The notes under the pieces: model-generated
The model's input: only the letters and a program-made list of their open reading frames with translations
Told to the model about the DNA's origin: nothing
The model's database searches: none
DNA from: Morella rubra
Lineage: Eukaryota; Streptophyta; Magnoliopsida; Fagales; Myricaceae
Reading direction: 5' to 3'
DNA length: 64,000 bases
NCBI GenBank assembly: GCA_003952965.2
Contig: CM025855.1
Span: 5,211,848-5,275,847 of the forward strand
In this document: piece after piece, positions 45,965 through 58,100 of the stretch
Layout: every line of letters starts with the position of its first letter
Numbering within the stretch: position 1 is the first letter of the stretch
Translations under genes and position numbers: made by a program

Positions 45965-47919
45965 TAAAATTTTTCTCTTTTCAAACATCACCTACGCATG
46001 ACCACTTTTGCTGACAAATATCATGACTTGACTAGGAACAGAACGAAATAAACATCATTATTTATTCAAAGTCCACCCAATGAAAAGTATGTGTTGTTTA
46101 CATTAATTCTTTGTTGTTCTTTTGTACTTTTGTTCTTTAGAGGAGGCAAACAAATATATTGAATCCCAAAAGTCAAAGAATGGGCCTATATGTATGCAAA
46201 TTTTTCCAGGTATCGGGGTGACTATACAATTGTAATAGAAACCCCAAACTCGGCATGACTTCTCTCGTACGTGTCCATTCGAAAGCGGAGAAAGATAAGC
46301 ATATGCTCCATTGGAATTTTCCAAATTAAAGATGGCGTAGCGGATCAAAAACAAGCAACATGACTTGCTCGTAGAAGACCATTTTTCCTTGTTCAGAAAA
46401 GAAGAAAAGTCTATATTGATAAAATAAAGCGAATTTGTCGTTTGTTAGGATTAGGAAGTGTACCCGCTAGCTCTTCTCTGGTCCACATTAATTAATCCTC
46501 GTCTACATTGGTTGCTTATTGCATTATTGTACTGGACCTAATTCTCTTTATAATTTTTGAGGACTTTAACTTCAAGGATGAGGAATATGTAACAGGTTGA
46601 ACAACTTCTCCTACGGCAGGCCAAAGACCCACAAGTTCTAATTTATTGCCAACAAAGTCTTCTAAACAATCTATTACTAATATCGACTGGTCAAAGTTCA
46701 CTCTCAATTGATTTGGAATATTAAATCATGCGTTGACGGAGACAAGCCAGGGGGGAAATTCCCCACTCCCCACTCCCCGATTTCCTTATTTTTAATATTA
46801 TTAATTTATAAATATTTCTTTCTATGTATTGACGTGACTTTATTTATTGATGTTAATTTTTTTTTTTGTATTAGCAAATTTTCGTGTCAAAATTTGTCCT
46901 AATGCTTGACTGAACAATTTTAGAAAGTATTTTAAAATTTTTATTAATTTTTTAGAAAACACATATTCATCCCTGTAATTGTTAATAAGGTTTAAACCGG
47001 ATTTTTCAATTGACAAGTATGAAGTCACGTACGGATCTCAATTTCAAAATGGCATAAACAACATGCTTGTTTACCATTTTTCTTTTATATTTAAATATCA
47101 GATATGGTAGACAATTATTGTATTTTTGTTCTTACTTGACACTGCTATACTGAAAACATGAGGTGAGGTCAAACTTCGGAGACCGCAACTCGATATATAT
47201 AGTACTGTAACAATCTCATAGATATATAATTGTCAAATATAGACAGTATATATATATGGTTAAAAACAATACATTACCCTGCCTATCCAGCTTTGAGGAT
47301 AACTTTTTTTAAAAAAAAGATGTAGGATTTTGGTGTCTATTATTATATATTCTGATCCCATCTGATGATAGCAACGTTTTATCTTTTGAATGCCAACGCC
47401 GGGGGGGAAGAACTAAAGAGATCTCTAGAGGTTTTCGGGTTCGCATTCACGTAGCATGCATGCAAGCTTCTGTTTAGCGTTCATTGCTATTCTTTTGTGT
47501 CTCATTTTTTTTCTGTAAAATAGTGCTTTAATTTATTAGTTAATTAATAGATTGAATTGGGTTTTGCGCCAAAAGATTATATATATTTCCTTCAATAATT
47601 ATATTTACTTACTTATGATCAGAAACAAAATAAAAAATTAGAAGAACATCATTTGGGGCTTTAGTATCATGATGTTATAGTAAATTTATACATAAAATAC
47701 ATTTTTGCGCCTATAATTATAAAGATTTTTTACAACTTAAATTACTAATATGTTTAAACTTTGCACTCCCTATTACATTTTGACTGCTAAAAATTGTGGC
47801 ATAGATCTTGTTTTCATTAATTTTAGAAGAAAATGCACTTTGTATCTATAAATTATCATAATTTTTATACTTTGTACCCCTACCCACACTTTTGAGGTGA
47901 AGTTCCCACCTACATCCGT

Positions 47920-48180
47920 CCCTATAGATGTGAAAATCACATAGTTTGCTCAAGACAGTTCAAATCACTTGACTTCAGCCCACTATCGTATAATGATTAA
48001 AAGTTGATAGGTAGGAATAATAGGTATAACCGTATAAGTTTGGACAAATCACAGTTTTGCACTTTTACACTTTTTGGAATTTTCACCGCAAATTACTCAA
48101 CTCAAGACACCGTACTTATAATACATTCACAAATTCTGTACTTAGAAACAAAAAATATTCACAAATTATGTAATACCACA
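47920..48180. repeat. Left arm of an inner inverted repeat, repeat copy A
   Basis: TGTGAAAATCACATAGTTTG, CACTTGACTTCAGCCCACTA and TAGGAATAATAGGTATA recur in inverted form at the right arm in copies B and C. Copy A ends before a right arm, so only one arm remains. Confidence 0.7.
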
Positions 48181-48268
48181 TTTTAGATATTGCACCTATA
48201 AACTGTCTATCTTAAAACATTATACCATTCTTCTATTTTTTTTTCTTTTAAATTGAATAAAAATTTAT

Positions 48269-48665
48269 GGGGAAAATACACTTTTCACTCACAAACTACC
48301 GGGGTAGTGACACATTACACCCCAAACTACTATCTTTAAGATATTGCATCCTCAAACTACCAATGTTAGACACTTTGCACCCTAAACTATCCACTTTGAC
48401 ACATTACATCCTCCAACTACTAATATTAAACACTTTGCACCCCATTTGACAATAATGTCCTTTCGTCATTAATGAATTGGCAATAATATCTTCAATATAT
48501 GCAAAATGGGTCAAGGGCATTATCGTCATTTTAGTCTAAAAATTTGATAAAATGGTGCAAAGTGTCAAAAATTGGTAGTTAAAGGGTGCAATGTGGCAAA
48601 ATTGGTAGTTTAGGTGGCAAAGTGCAAAACCTATGGTAGTTCGTGGGTGAAAATGTATTTTCCCC
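48269..48665. mobile_element. 397-bp ACTACC-family MITE, copy 2, private to repeat copy A
   Basis: It starts GGGGAAAATACACTTTTC and ends GAAAATGTATTTTCCCC and is closely similar throughout to 40966-41359. The 9-bp flanks AAAATTTAT (48260-48268) and AAATTTTAT (48666-48674) match at 8 of 9. Copies B (about 51378) and C (about 62707) of the host repeat show the single uninterrupted target, so the insertion and its duplication are directly proven by comparison within the window. Confidence 0.95.
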
Positions 48666-50150
48666 AAATTTTATTTTTATAAATAAAATGACATTTATGC
48701 CCTTAAATCTTGTTATTCACATGAATTTTCTAAGGTATAATCAATATTTTGTATTTAATAAGTCAAATTCCGTCTAATTTGACAGAAAAATATATTAATT
48801 GAGCAATATTTTAGAAATGAGTCGTTTGTGGGTGTAATATCTTAAATATAATAGTTTAAAGTACAAAGTATAAAATACGTAATAATTTGCAGGTAAAAAA
48901 TGTATCATCTCCTTAATTTAACATTAAGATTTCAAGTGTATTTTTCCTTTTTTAACATTAAGATTACAATACAGGTGCAAATTCCACCCAATGAAAAGTA
49001 TGTGTTGTTTACATTAATTCTTTGTTGCTCTTTTGTACTTTCGTTCTTTTGAGGAGGCAAACAAATTTATTGAACCCCAAAAGTCAAAGAATGGGCCTAT
49101 ATGTATGCAAATTTTTCCAAGTATCGGGGTGACTATACAATTGTAATAGAAACCCCAAACTCGGCATGACTTCTCTCGTACGTGTCCATTCGAAAGCGGA
49201 GAAAGATAAGCATATGCTCCATTGGAATTTTCCAAATTAAAGATGGCGTAGCGGACCAAAACAAGCAACATGACTTGCTCGTAGAAGACCATTTTTCCTT
49301 GTTCAGAAAAGAAGAAAAGTCTATATTGATAAAATAAAGCGAATTTGTCGTTTGTTAGGATTAGGAAGTGTACCCGCTAGCTCTTCTCTGGTCCACATTA
49401 ATTAATACTCGTCTACATTGGTTGCTTATTGCATTATTGTACTGGACCTAATTCTCTTTATAATTTTTGAGGACTTTAAGATCAAGGATGAGGAATATGT
49501 AACAGGTTGAACAACTTCTCCTACGACAGGCCAAAGACCCACAAGTTCTAATTTATTGCCAACAAAGTCTTCTAAACAATCTATTACTAATATCGACTGG
49601 TCAAAGTTCACTCTCAATTGATTTGGAATATTAGATCATGCGTTGACGGAGACAGGCCAGGGGGGAAATTCCCCACTCCCCACTCCCCACTCCCCACTCC
49701 CCGATTTCCTTATTATTAATTTATAAATATTTCTTTTTATGATAGACGTGAATTTATTTATTGATGTTGTTGATGTTAATGTATTTTTGTATTGACAAAT
49801 TTTTATATCAAAATATGTCCTAATTAAGTTGTAATTCGTTGGGCTTGACTGAATAATTTTAGAATTTGTTTTAAAATTATTGTTGATTTTTTAATTAGAG
49901 AAAAGACATATATTCACCCCTTACAGGTGTTAATAGGATTTAAACCAAATTTTTCTATTGACAAGTATGAAGTCCCGTACGGATCTCAATTTCAAAATAG
50001 CAAAAACCAACATGCTTGTTTACCAATTTTCTTTTATATTTAAATATCAGATATGGTAGACAATTATTGTATATTTGTTATTACTTGACTCTGTTTTACT
50101 GAAAACATGAGGCGAGGTCAAACTTCGGAGACCGCAACTCGATATATATA

Positions 50151-50343
50151 GGAGGCGTTTGTTTACCGAAATTTTGAAGAATATTTCCAAAATTTTGAGA
50201 ATCTTTTGAACGTTGAAATTTATTGGAGTTTGTGAAAAGTGTGAAGTGTATGTGTAAAAGTGTGAAGTTTATTGAGGTTTATGAAATGTGTTTGGTGTGG
50301 TGAAAATTTTAGACCCCAAAAAATTGGACAAACAAACGCTCCC
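50151..50343. mobile_element. 193-bp MITE, PIF/Harbinger-like, private to repeat copy B
   Basis: Ends GGAGGCGTTTGTTTACC and GGACAAACAAACGCTCCC are inverted, and ATA flanks both sides. Copies A (about 47200) and C (about 61670) run through the site without it. The class is inferred from TIR style and 3-bp duplication. Confidence 0.8.
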
Positions 50344-51096
50344 ATAGTACTGTAACAATCTAGTAGATATATAATGGTCCATATATATATATATATATCT
50401 ATAATATATAAAAATATTATATATATATGATTAAAAACAATACATTACCCTGCCTATCCAGCTTTGAGGATAACTTTAAAAAAAAAAAAGGAATTAAAAA
50501 AAAAGATGTAGGATTTTGGTGTCTATTGTTATATATTCTGATCCCATCTGATGATAGCAACGTTTTATCTTTTGAATGCCAACGCCGTGGGGGAAGGACG
50601 AAGGAGATCTCTAGAGGTTTTCGGGTTAGCATTCACGTAGCATGCATGCAAGCTTATGTTTAGTGTTCATTGCTATTCTTTTGTGTCTCATTTTTTTGTT
50701 TCAGTAAAATAGTGCTCTAATTTGTTAGTGTTGCCTTTGTTAGTTAATTAATAGATTGAATTGGGTTTTGCGCCAAAAGATTATATATATTTCCTTCAAT
50801 AATTATATTTACTTACTTATCAGAAACAAAATAAAAAATTAGAAGAACATGACTTGGAGTCTTTAGTATCATGATGTTATAGTAAATTTATACATAAAAT
50901 ACATTTTTGCGCCTATAATTATAAAGTTTTTTTACAATTTAAATTACTAATGTGTTTAAACTTTACACTCCACATTACATTTTGACTGCTAATAATTGTG
51001 AGACAGATCTTGTTTTCCTTAATTTTAGAAGAAAATACACTGTATATCTATAAATTATCATAATTTTTATACTTTGTACCCCTACCCACACTCTTG

Positions 51097-51960
51097 TGAA
51101 AATCACATAGTTTGCTCAAGACAGTTCAAATCACTTGACTTCAGCCCGCTATCGTATAATGATTAAAAGTTGATGGGTAGGAATAATAGGTATAAGTTTG
51201 GACAAATCACAGTTTTGCACTTTTACACTTTTTGGATTTATTTGCACCGCAAATTACTTAACTCCAGACACTACTGTACCCATAATACATTCACAAATTC
51301 TGTAATATTGCATCTACAAACTGTTCATCCTTAAAATATTGTACTATTCTTCTATTTTTTTTCTTTTAAATTAGATAAAATTTTATTTTTATAAATAAAA
51401 TGACAGTTATGCCCTTAAATCTTGTTATTCACATAACTTTTTTAAGGGTATAATCAATATTTTGTATTTAAAAAGTCAAGTTCAGTCTAATTTGATAAAA
51501 AAATTATATTAATTGAATAATATTTTAGAAATAAGTTATTTGAGGGTGCAATATCTTAAATATAATAGTGTAAGATACAAAATACAAAATACCTAGTAAT
51601 TTGCAGGTAAAAAATGTATCGTCTCCTCAATTTGACATTAATATTTCAAGTGTATTTTCCTTTTTTAACATTAAGATTACAATACAGGTGCAAATTGTGA
51701 ATGTATTATAATCCAAGGTACAATGTGCTGTGTACGGTAATTTGCCGTGCAAATTCCAGAAAGTGTAAAATTGTGAATCTATTATAATGTAAGGCGCAAT
51801 GCGTTGGGTTCGGTAATTTGCAGCGCGTGTAAAGGTGCAAACTGATTTCTCCAAACTTGTACCTATTATTCCCACCCACTAACTTTTTATCATTGTACTA
51901 TAGTGGGCTGAAGTCAAGTGATTTGATCTGTCTTGGGCAAACTATGTGATTTTCGCATTT
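51097..51960. repeat. Inner long inverted repeat of the 4-kb unit, copy B
   Basis: The left arm (about 51097-51330) contains GTGAAAATCACATAGTTTGC, CACTTGACTTCAGCCCGC and GGTAGGAATAATAGGTATA. The right arm (about 51700-51960) contains them inverted (TAGTGGGCTGAAGTCAAGTG, GCAAACTATGTGATTTTC). The loop is AT-rich. This looks like an old foldback element carried inside the unit; the same pair lies in copy C at about 62429-62660 and 63030-63290. Confidence 0.8.
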
Positions 51961-52038
51961 ACAGGGACGAATGTAGGGGGGAGAAGGGGCTATGGACTCC
52001 ACCCAAAAAATCTGCATAATTTTTTTTTCCTAGATTAA

Positions 52039-52241
52039 GCTTTGTGTTTGGATGGGCAGAATTTTTTTTTAATGATTGTTGGAAATAGTGTAAATTCTTT
52101 TGGGATTAATGAAAAGTTTATTAAAATTTGTTAAAGTTTGTAAAAAGTGGTTGGAGTTTATAAAAAATATATTAGAGTCGATAAAAAAGTAGTTATGAAT
52201 TTTTTATTTTTTTTTTAAATTATGCTCATCCAAATACAGGC
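52039..52241. mobile_element. 203-bp MITE, PIF/Harbinger-like, shared by copies B and C
   Basis: Ends GCTTTGTGTTTGGATGGGCA and TGCTCATCCAAATACAGGC are inverted, with TAA flanks on both sides (52036-52038 and 52242-52244). The same insert is at 63367-63552 in copy C, so it predates the split of the two copies. Confidence 0.85.
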
Positions 52242-52358
52242 TAATTCTTATGGCTTGTGTAGTTCCTATTATGGCTGAGCAAACTGGGTTTGGGGTCGGA
52301 TTTCCCCAACCTCGACCCTAAACCCAATCCAATCGGAAAGCCCCTTATTGCCCCAACC

Positions 52359-52470
52359 CAGTGGCGGATGCAGGGGGAGGCCCTGGGCAGCCACCCCCCA
52401 TTGGATAGGCCAAAAAAAAAATTTCTTAGAAGTTCGTCTCTCTTCAAGTTGAGTCCTGGATCCGCCACTG
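52359..52470. mobile_element. 112-bp hAT-type MITE, private to repeat copy B
   Basis: Ends CAGTGGCGGATGCAGG and CCTGGATCCGCCACTG are inverted. The 8-bp flanks CCCCAACC (52351-52358) and CCCCGACT (52471-52478) match at 6 of 8, and copy C has the empty site CCCCAACCCCGAATGG at about 63663. An 8-bp duplication and CAGTGGCGG ends fit hAT elements. Confidence 0.88.
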
Positions 52471-52772
52471 CCCCGACTCCGAATGGGGTGGAACCTCGAG
52501 CCAGACCCCCAGACCGGGTTTGGCTCGGGTTCAACTTGGCTGAGGGAACAGACAACGATAGATCAAGAGAGAGGGTGTCTGATTGCTATGGAACTTGTAG
52601 ATCGAGAAAGAGCGGCTGGGGGCAGCAAGTAAAAACCATTTGAGTGCAAGAGACACAGAGATAGTGAGAGAGACTGAGAGAGGGCAGTCGGCGAGGGGGC
52701 ACGGGAGTGAGAGGGTGACGGCTGATAGAGAGTGAGGGACTGGGTGAAGCGGTAAGCTAGGCCAGAGGGACG

Positions 52773-54780
52773 AATTTTGATACGTTCTCGCTCCCCAGCA
52801 TACCGAACCTGGCTTCAAACACGTCCCGGTTCAATCCTAACCTACGTGTGCAACTAAATGTGTAACGTTTTGTGGGGCCTACGCAATCGACAACAGAGGA
52901 AAAAACACTCTACCCAGCAAAGTGAGGGGCTACAGCTCCCTCGAAGTCAAGACCACCTCGTTGACTCGGACAGAGTTAACGAGATTGCAATTTTTGTACT
53001 TTGTGTTCAAGGATTTTCGGTTTTGGAGAGTAAAAAAAAGGAAGATATTTCTTAGAATTGAGCTGAATCGATTCTAAAATTCTGGTATAATTTACTTTTA
53101 TTTATCTACTCGGTTTGTTTGCGAAGGGATTAGTAGTACATGTTTTCCCGTCAAACAAACGGGCACATGTTGTCCCCTGTTCTTTCGGCCGGTTTGTTTT
53201 ATTTTCTGAGATCTGATAACTGGGAAAGCCTTTTTTCCTTTCACGGGACGGTGTAGAAGGAGATTTAGAAACAATTACGGATTCATTGAACCTGGACGTA
53301 AGTTGGGTTCTTTTTCTATTTTTTACCCTTATTCTTCTTCTTCTTCTTCTTCTCCCTAAATTTTCTTTTATATAAACTAATGAATGAACTTTTCTGAAAA
53401 AAAATGAGGACCATCAAGTGTGGAGCACAAAAGGGTAGGTGGTAACTGATTTTGGATACATCTCCTTTTGTATGTTATGGTGATTAGTTCTTTTTGCATT
53501 TGCTCGATTTCTTCCTAGCTAGTTCCTGCATATCTTTTTCTCTTTCTTGTTTGCGGCCCAGAGGATACGAGTTACGTACAAGTGAAGGGGACCCGTTTTG
53601 TGCAGGTGTAATCCAATTACCCACTATCAACGGTTTGGATGAGAAACGTATGAAGGGAGGGGAGAATAGACTCCGTTTTAGCCTTTATTCTCCAGACGAA
53701 ACAAGCAACTGAGGAAAGGACCCATTAGCACAAAAGAAGAGAAAATTCTGGGTTTTGTTGACCCATGTCATCGGTGTTTCAGGATTCTATGCCTTGTACT
53801 GTGGATTGACTGGACTCCTCTCCTAACTTGGAAAATCTCTATTTCTTGTGCAATGTAGGTAGAAAACTACGGTTTAGGTTCTATGTTATAGCGGAGCTGA
53901 TATTTGGGCATTGGTTACGTATTGTAATCAAGTTTCTGATTGTGACCAGCTTATGAGAGAGCCCCATCAAATTGACTTTTAAGGCATTCCAAAGGGGACA
54001 TAATTGATTCTTGAAATTTAAATTATGTAGACTTATATCAATTTTTAATCCCTTTTGAGAATAGCATATTTTCTACGATGCTCTGTTAAAGCTAAAATGG
54101 ATGGATGCTCTGTCTTTTATGTCAGTATCAATCAGAATTACATGGTGCTTCCAATACCTACTGTAGCAACATTGATTGGATTGTGATCGTCTATAACAAG
54201 GAGTACGCTACATCGACTGCTTGAGTCTTGACCTCCTGGGTTAAAAAAATCAAGAGGCTTTAGTTTTGTGGTTTGCTGTGTTTTGTTTGCTTCGTATGCT
54301 TTCTGGGACACGCAAGACTTGGAGAAGATTTTTCTGTAAAGAAAATTGGCCCATGGGTTGCAGTAAGATTCTACCATTTACATCAAAATGGGTCCATGTA
54401 TAAGACAATGGACCTGATTCGGTCTTTTGATTTAGGACCCCCTGTTAGTATAAGTTTATAACTGCGGCTTTCCGTCGGCTTGTCGTGATAGACGGGAATT
54501 GCAATTTGCATACACGTTATTGACTTCCAAACTTTAAAGCAGCTGCACCACTTGAAGGGGGTTCTCTCTTTTGAAGAACCAACCCTTCCTTCCCCACCAA
54601 AGGGGCAAAAAAAGAGAGGGAGAGAAGGAAGAGTGTGAGATACACAGGTCAAAGGTGGATGTGCTACTAGTTTTCTAGCTGCTGCCATCTGTGCTGACAA
54701 GTCAATACTTTCTCAAGCAACATATACTTTCTACATGTGGTTCTCACTTCCACCATGAAAAGTTTGACCAGAAATCCTCA
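52773..54780. other. Spacer upstream of SULTR1
   Basis: No exon recognised. It has a (TTC)n run at about 53333-53354 and scattered short open frames without motifs. The last few hundred bases are probably the SULTR1 promoter. Confidence 0.5.
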
Positions 54781-54788
54781 AAGGACTT

Positions 54789-55145
54789 GTATATAAGCAA
54801 GAGCTCCCCAACTTCCTTTCACATCAAGAAAGCTCATTCGAAATATTGATTGTGCAAGTCGTCTGGTTGCTTCTATTTACTTTGTTAAGGTAAATATGCC
54901 CTCCACTATTACTTTTAACTAATAGTCTTCGGGGTGCCTCTATGCAAATATATGAACTGAGTATGTTTTCACTGAGAGTATGTTTAAAGCTTTGAATTTG
55001 AACGCTATAAGAAAAAAAAAATCCATGCAGAATAAGTTGTAGTTTGGTGCAGCACCCTAAGCTTTTGCTCCATTAATTTGGTTCTCATTTGAGGCAGCAT
55101 CTATTGTGTCTGTCATGATCTTCTTATGCTTTTCTTGCGCTATAG
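54789..55145 (+). promoter_or_regulatory. SULTR1 TATA box, leader exon and leader intron
   Basis: TGTATATAAGC at about 54788-54798 looks like a TATA box. A leader exon ends at 54889 (TTAAG|GTAAAT), and the acceptor CGCTATAG at 55138-55145 is followed by 15 untranslated bases and the ATG at 55161. A leader intron of 256 bp is inferred from the splice signals alone. Confidence 0.6.
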
Positions 55146-55160
55146 GTGAAGTAATTGCAT

Positions 55161-58100
55161 ATGCCTTCAATGGGTCATTCATCTGATGAGGGACTTGAAG
55201 CAAAAGAGGTGGACGCTAGAAGTCTGTCATCCTCACATCATCAGACACAGAACATGCCCTATGTTCACAAAGTAGGAGTTCCCCAAAAGCAAAACCTTTT
55301 CCAGGAATTCAAAGCCTCCGTGAAAGAAACATTCTTTGCAGATGATCCTTTAAGTCCCTTCAAGGATCAAACTAAGTCTCGAAAGTTCATCCTGGGCATC
55401 CAGGCCATTTTCCCCATATTTGACTGGGGCAGAAGATACAACCGGACCAAATTTAGAGGGGATATTATTGCGGGACTTACTATTGCGAGTCTCTGCATTC
55501 CTCAGGTAAATTCGCATCATGAAATATATATTTTAGCTACCTAAGGTGTACCCCGGTTTCATGGTACTAATATTTGCTTTGTCCCCTAAAACAGGACATT
55601 GGATATGCAAAGCTTGCAAATTTGGCTCCACAATATGGACTGTGTAAGTTTCTGTACTGCAAAGGATACCATGCATTGCCTATAACTGCACTACTAGGGT
55701 TTGTGATAAGGTTTCTCTGGTTTTTGTTGTTCTATATCTGTACAGATTCCAGCTTTGTTCCACCATTGATTTATGCTTTCATGGGCAGTTCAAGAGATAT
55801 GGTCATAGGACCTGTGTCTGTGGTGTCTCTCTTGCTGGGGACCCTACTTCAGAATGAGTTTGACCCCACTACAAATGCAACAGAGTATAGGCGGCTTGCA
55901 TTCACGGCTACTTTTTTTGCAGGAATCACTCAAGTCACCCTGGGGTTCTTCAGGTAATTACATATCTTCATTATTACTCTTGGTTTGGTATTGCTCTTTT
56001 TTTTTTTCAGCCCCTTGAAGCCTTTCTAGCTCTCCATCAACTGCATTATAACATGGCGGTTTGGATGGTTTTATCAGGTTGGGCTTCTTGATTGACTTCC
56101 TATCCCATGCTGCCATTATCGGTTATATGGGTGGAGCTGCCATCACGATTGCTCTCCAACAGCTTAAGGGTTTTCTTGGCATAAAAACCTTCACAAAGAA
56201 GTCTGGTCTTATCTCTGTAATGCACTCAGTATGGGGCTCAGTCAATCATGGAGTAAGATCTATCTTTCCTATATCTTTCTCACTTATTTTCGTTCCCCTT
56301 ACATCTAAAATGGATCTGCTATGACGTTAAGAATCTCAGGCAAAATAAACTTCAAAACCAAGTTTCTGAGTCTTATGACATATATTTTGCAGTGGAACTG
56401 GCAGACTATAGTTATTGGAGCGACCTTCTTAAGTTTTCTTCTATTCACTAAATACATTGTAAGAACTCCAAACTTTTGTAACACCATTTACCTTGTGTGA
56501 AGGATGTGAATTGGTATCTGATTCTCACATATTCTTGGGAGCAGGGAAAAAGGAACAAGAAGCTCTTCTGGGTGCCTGCAATTGCCCCACTGATCTCTGT
56601 TATTCTGTCCACCTTTTTTGTGTATATAACCCATGCAGAAGAGAAAGGTGTTGCAATTGTTAGTACTTATCTCCTCATTCTTCTTCCTTTTTCTGCATGA
56701 AACAGTTGTAGTGTCAATTCTGATCATGGTAGGAATTGGAACAGTAGCATACACTAACATTGTTGTTGATATGTAAAGGTGAAACATATAGAGAAAGGAA
56801 TTAACCCCTCATCTGTAAATGAAATATACTTCAGCGGGGAAAATCTTGGGAAAGGTTTTAGGATTGGTGTCGTGGCTGCTATGGTAGCATTGACGGTGAG
56901 CCGTTGCACAACTCATCTCCTTTTAAAAAGAGAATTTGAGCATCAATTCTCATATTTAAGCTAATTTTGTTTTCTACCCATCTTGGGAAAATTCTATCAG
57001 GAAGCTGTAGCTATTGGAAGAACATTTGCTTCAATGAAAGACTATCAAATTGATGGAAACAAAGAGATGGTGGCACTGGGAGCAATGAATGTTGTTGGTT
57101 CGATGACTTCTTGCTATGTGGCAACCGGTGAGAATGACTCACAAATTAAGTCATTTGAACCAACCTACTTTAAAATGATGATGCTGGTTATAATGGGAAA
57201 AGAGTCATGTCTGATAAGAGTTGAATCCTATGTCCTGTTTTTTTGGTGGCCACGAACTAATGCATAGCTATCCTCCATATCACAACACTTCAAAGCTTGA
57301 TTAGATATATAATTAAAACTGCGAAAAATATTCAAATTTTGAATACCAGAGGGTTATACGTGATGCTTCCTCACAGGTGGAACCCCCAAAACGACTACTC
57401 TGTAGAAATTGCATGCAAGTGATAACTTTTCACCTATGCTACTTACAGGTTCGTTCTCCCGGTCAGCTGTGAATTACATGGCAGGCTGCCAAACTGCAGT
57501 CTCCAACATTGTGATGTCCTGCGTTGTATTCCTAACCTTGGAATTCATCACGCCTCTTTTTAAGTACACTCCAAATGCCATTCTTTCTGCCATCATCATA
57601 TCTGCTGTGATCAACCTGGTAGACTTTCAGGCAGCAATTCTGATATGGAAGATCGATAAGTTCGATTTTCTTGCTTGTTTGGGAGCCTTCTTAGGTGTAC
57701 TTTTTTCGTCTGTTGAGATTGGACTGTTAATTGCGGTAAGAATTGACATATCTGCAATCTTAAGTGCCTGATGTTGATAATTAATGTGAGTTCTCGTGCA
57801 GTCTAAATGTTCTTCTATGATGTGGCAGGTATCAATTTCCTTTGCTAAAATCCTCTTACAAGTTACCAGGCCAAACACAGCAACTCTGGGGAATATACCA
57901 GGGACCACAGTGTACAGAAATATTAGACAATATCCGGATGCAACTAAAGTTCCAGGCATTCTGATTGTGAGAGTTGATTCTGCAATTTACTTTTCCAACT
58001 CCAACTACATCAAGGAGAGGTAGAGATGGTCTTTCTCTTGTACTAACTCATCCCATTCTGCCCCCTTATGACTCAACTTGTATCTAGGCAGTTCCAATAC

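Larger units (their letters stand above)
45314..48977. repeat. Unclassified 4-kb repeat, copy A (3' part lost)
   Basis: It starts TCTTATCACCATGAACTT, as does copy C at 59957, and stays closely similar through GGGGTGACTATACAAT, ATTACTAATATCGACTGG and GGAGACCGCAACTCG. It ends after ATACAGGTGCAAATT, where copy B begins in its own middle. Relative to copies B and C it carries two private insertions (45785-45964 and 48269-48665). No transposase, LTR or clear terminal repeat was found. Confidence 0.85.
48978..52772. repeat. Unclassified 4-kb repeat, copy B (5' part lost)
   Basis: It begins at AAATTCCACCCAATGAAAAG, inside the unit, joined head-to-tail to copy A, and runs to GGCCAGAGGGACG, where it departs from copy C. 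It carries private insertions at 50151-50343 and 52359-52470 and shares the insertion at 52039-52241 with copy C. Confidence 0.88.

Noticed and set aside
46103-46354. A second shared minus-strand frame in the repeat (also 49014-49292 and 60561-60809)
   Set aside because: Starts, ends and many residues differ between copies, with no known domain.
46516-46707. A 63-codon minus-strand frame repeated in all three 4-kb copies (also 49426-49617 and 60971-61162)
   Set aside because: The frame stays open in all copies, but the few base differences I compared mostly change the amino acid and no motif is recognisable. This looks like chance openness in a young repeat, not selection.
55155-55163. An upstream TTG start for SULTR1
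   Set aside because: Plant genes rarely start at TTG, and the ATG six bases later fits the leader acceptor and family length.
57627-57959. A 110-codon minus-strand frame
   Set aside because: It is the shadow of SULTR1 exons on the other strand.
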